A stretch of DNA of 7,299 nucleotides, taken from Campylobacterales bacterium. GTDB taxonomy: Bacteria > Campylobacterota > Campylobacteria > Campylobacterales > QNZT01. Positions within the stretch are counted from its first letter, which is position 1. Every line of letters begins with the position of its first letter. Both the position numbers and the translations under genes were made by a program. Positions 5,617 through 7,299 of this stretch are shown one piece after another. The stretch is taken from the NCBI GenBank assembly GCA_027056215.1, contig JALULO010000220.1, forward strand, positions 1 to 7,299, given 5' to 3'. The notes below the pieces were generated by a model. The model saw only the letters and a list, made by a program, of their open reading frames with translations, was not told the DNA's origin and searched no databases.

Positions 5617-7041
5617 TTCGTTCGTAATAGTAACATCGTGCACATGACTCTCTTTAAGTCCTGCTGCTGTGATTTCAACAAACTCTGCTTTTTCTTGAAA
5701 TGTTGGGATATCTTTTGCCCCAACATATCCCATCGATGCACGTAATCCACCGATAAGTTGATGGATGACATTGCTCATCTTACCACGATAAGGAACCATA
5801 CCTTCTATGCCTTCTGGTACTAGTTTATCTGCCGCTGTACCTTCTTGAAAATAACGATCATTGCTTCCTTTTTGCATCGCTCCGATACTTCCCATACCTC
5901 TGTATGTTTTATACTGTCTTCCTTGATACATCAAAGTTTCGCCTGGGCTCTCTTCTGTTCCTGCTAACAAACTTCCAACCATCACCGAACTAGCGCCAAC
6001 TGCAAGTGCTTTAGCTACGTCACCTGAGTATTTGATACCACCATCTGCGATGATAGGTACACCCAGTTCTCTTCCTTTTGCTGCACAGGTATCGATAGCT
6101 GTTATCTGTGGTATACCGACACCAGCGACGATTCTGGTTGTACAGATTGATCCAGGACCTATACCTACTTTAACAGCGTCTGCACCTGCTTCAACAAGTG
6201 CTTCAACCGCTTCTGGAGTAGCGACATTTCCAGCGATGATATCTATCTCAAAACGTTTTTTTATCTCTTTGACCGTATCGATAATCCCCTTTGAGTGTCC
6301 ATGTGCTGAGTCAAGTACAAGTACATCAACACCTGCTTCTATCAATGCCTCTGCTCGGTCATACTGTCCCACACCGATCGCTGCACCTACACCAAGACGA
6401 CCAAATCTATCTTTGAAAGAGTTTGGAAACTCTTTACGTTTTTTGAGATCTTTGATCGTGATGAGTCCTGAAAGTATGCCATTTTCATCGATAAGTGGCA
6501 ATTTTTCGATTTTATGCAGATGAAAAATCTTTTCTGCTTCATCCAGGGAGATTCCCTTTGGTGCTGTGATAAGAGGTGCTTTTGTCATGACTTCTTCTAC
6601 ACTTTTACTCATGTCATTTTCAAAGCGAAGATCTCTGTTTGTGAGTATCCCCACGAGTTGATTATTTTCTGCGATTACAGGAAAACCGGAGATTTTATAC
6701 TCATGCATAAGATTGTTTGCATCTTGCAGTGTATCGTTTGGTTTTAAGTGTATGGGTTCATTGATAACACCGCTTTCACTTTTTTTAACACGGCTAACTT
6801 CTTTTGCTTGTGTAGGGATATCCATATTTTTGTGGATGATCCCAATCGCACCAAGGCGTGCCATCTTGATCGCTGCTTGATGTTCTGTAACGGTATCCAT
6901 CGCCGCAGAAACGAAAGGGATATTAAGTGCTATATTTTTAGTAAGCATCGAATTGATTGCTACTTCTTTTGGCAATACTTCAGAGTATTGCGGGATGAGA
7001 AGGATATCTTCAAATGTGAGTGCTTTTTGTCGAATATTCAC
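5596..7041 (-). CDS. guaB: IMP dehydrogenase
   Basis: This 481-residue enzyme oxidises IMP to XMP with NAD+, the committed step of GMP synthesis. The N-terminal TFEDILLIPQYSEVLP and SAAMDTVTE are characteristic. Residues about 95-205 hold two CBS modules (ISGFPVIAENNQLVGILTNRD; IEKLPLIDENGILSGLITIKD), which bind adenine or guanine nucleotides and tune activity. The catalytic loop GIGPGSICTTR carries Cys300, which forms the covalent intermediate. IADGGIKYSGD supplies Asp333. The flap contains Arg396-Tyr397, and EGIEGMVPYRG (410-420) helps bind substrate and the monovalent cation. Length is normal and no key residue is missing. The start is GTG at 7041 with AAAGG 7 bases upstream; no ATG fits better. 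It lies 10 bases after gatA, an arrangement also known from Campylobacter jejuni, so they are likely cotranscribed. Confidence 0.97.
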   Translation of the reverse strand: MNIRQKALTFEDILLIPQYSEVLPKEVAINSMLTKNIALNIPFVSAAMDTVTEHQAAIKMARLGAIGIIHKNMDIPTQAKEVSRVKKSESGVINEPIHLKPNDTLQDANNLMHEYKISGFPVIAENNQLVGILTNRDLRFENDMSKSVEEVMTKAPLITAPKGISLDEAEKIFHLHKIEKLPLIDENGILSGLITIKDLKKRKEFPNSFKDRFGRLGVGAAIGVGQYDRAEALIEAGVDVLVLDSAHGHSKGIIDTVKEIKKRFEIDIIAGNVATPEAVEALVEAGADAVKVGIGPGSICTTRIVAGVGIPQITAIDTCAAKGRELGVPIIADGGIKYSGDVAKALAVGASSVMVGSLLAGTEESPGETLMYQGRQYKTYRGMGSIGAMQKGSNDRYFQEGTAADKLVPEGIEGMVPYRGKMSNVIHQLIGGLRASMGYVGAKDIPTFQEKAEFVEITAAGLKESHVHDVTITNEAPNYHS

Positions 7042-7051
7042 GGATTAACCT

Positions 7052-7299
7052 TTATTTTAAGATATTTTCAAGACTCAAAGAGCCATCAAAGAGTGTTTGT
7101 TCATCAAGGGCTTTTGCAACAAATTGTGCCCCTATCGGTAATCCTTTGCTACTTGTCCCTATCGGAAGGGAGAGTGCTGGAAGTCCTGCAAGGTTAACTG
7201 CTATAGTATAGATATCGCTAAGGTACATTTCCAAAGGATCTTTTTTACTACCAAATTCAAAAGCAGGTGTGGGTGCAACTGGCATAAAGATAAGATCCG
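7052..7299 (-). CDS. gatA: Glutamyl-tRNA(Gln) amidotransferase subunit A, C-terminal part
   Basis: This is the 3' end of gatA, cut by the right edge of the window; about 82 C-terminal residues are visible. Reading from base 7299 gives DLIFMPVAPTPAFEFG, then DPLEMYLSDIYTIAVNLAGL and PALSLPIGTSSKGLPIGAQ, all strongly conserved in GatA. The amidase catalytic Ser-Ser-Lys triad lies upstream, outside the window. GatA is the amidase subunit of GatCAB, which converts Glu-tRNA(Gln) to Gln-tRNA(Gln) in bacteria lacking glutaminyl-tRNA synthetase or using it in part. The frame is open through the window edge, so the Met at 7285 is internal and not a start. guaB follows after 10 bases. Confidence 0.95.
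   Translation of the reverse strand, partial: DLIFMPVAPTPAFEFGSKKDPLEMYLSDIYTIAVNLAGLPALSLPIGTSSKGLPIGAQFVAKALDEQTLFDGSLSLENILK

Noticed and set aside
6032..6523. 163-codon plus-strand ORF opposite guaB
   Set aside because: It is low-complexity (Ser/Thr/Ala/Pro-rich) antisense to well-conserved guaB codons, with no ribosome binding site or recognisable domain.
1..7299. CRISPR array, tRNA, rRNA or insertion sequence
   Set aside because: No regularly spaced repeats, cloverleaf, ribosomal RNA sequence, transposase or terminal inverted repeats were seen on either strand.

Overview
The window looks like a low-GC chromosome segment from a Campylobacterota bacterium (Sulfurimonas/Sulfurovum/Sulfuricurvum type). 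The main clues are the gatA-guaB gene pair, a histidine kinase with the HQWRQPLN-type H box common in that phylum, a short-spaced AmmeMemoRadiSam gene pair, and AT-rich intergenic DNA. The assignment is inferred from gene content; no 16S or other phylogenetic marker is present.

Layout. (1) 1-1110, plus strand: the C-terminal end of an AMMECR1-family protein (AmrA), then a complete MEMO-family protein (AmrB), two parts of the AmmeMemoRadiSam system. (2) 1152-2614, minus strand: a two-gene operon. Its first gene encodes a winged-helix-like domain fused to an AIG2/GGACT-like gamma-glutamyl cyclotransferase. Its second encodes a carboxylate-amine ligase of the putative amidoligase family. The stop and start codons overlap (TGATG). 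The operon is driven by a near-consensus promoter whose -35 and initiation regions lie in the arms of a perfect 13-bp inverted repeat (2631-2677). (3) 2685-2905: two gene remnants on the plus strand, a C-terminal tail of an unrecognised gene and then the first 17 codons of sbcD with its own promoter. (4) 3030-5583, plus strand: a two-component pair, a REC-PAS-GGDEF response regulator (predicted diguanylate cyclase) overlapping a one-TM PAS histidine kinase. (5) 5596-7299, minus strand: guaB (IMP dehydrogenase) behind the 3' end of gatA.

How the parts relate. Regions 1 and 5 are conserved or housekeeping. Region 4 is a signalling cassette likely to convert a cytoplasmic PAS-sensed signal into c-di-GMP. 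Regions 2 and 3 are the accessory part. The ligase would form an amide or isopeptide bond, and the cyclotransferase is of the type that undoes gamma-glutamyl amide bonds. The DNA-binding-like domain on the cyclotransferase, together with the dyad operator on its own promoter, suggests a self-regulated make/break modification module. The sbcD and tail remnants directly beside it mark a site of insertion and deletion. The module is the best candidate here for an incompletely described system.
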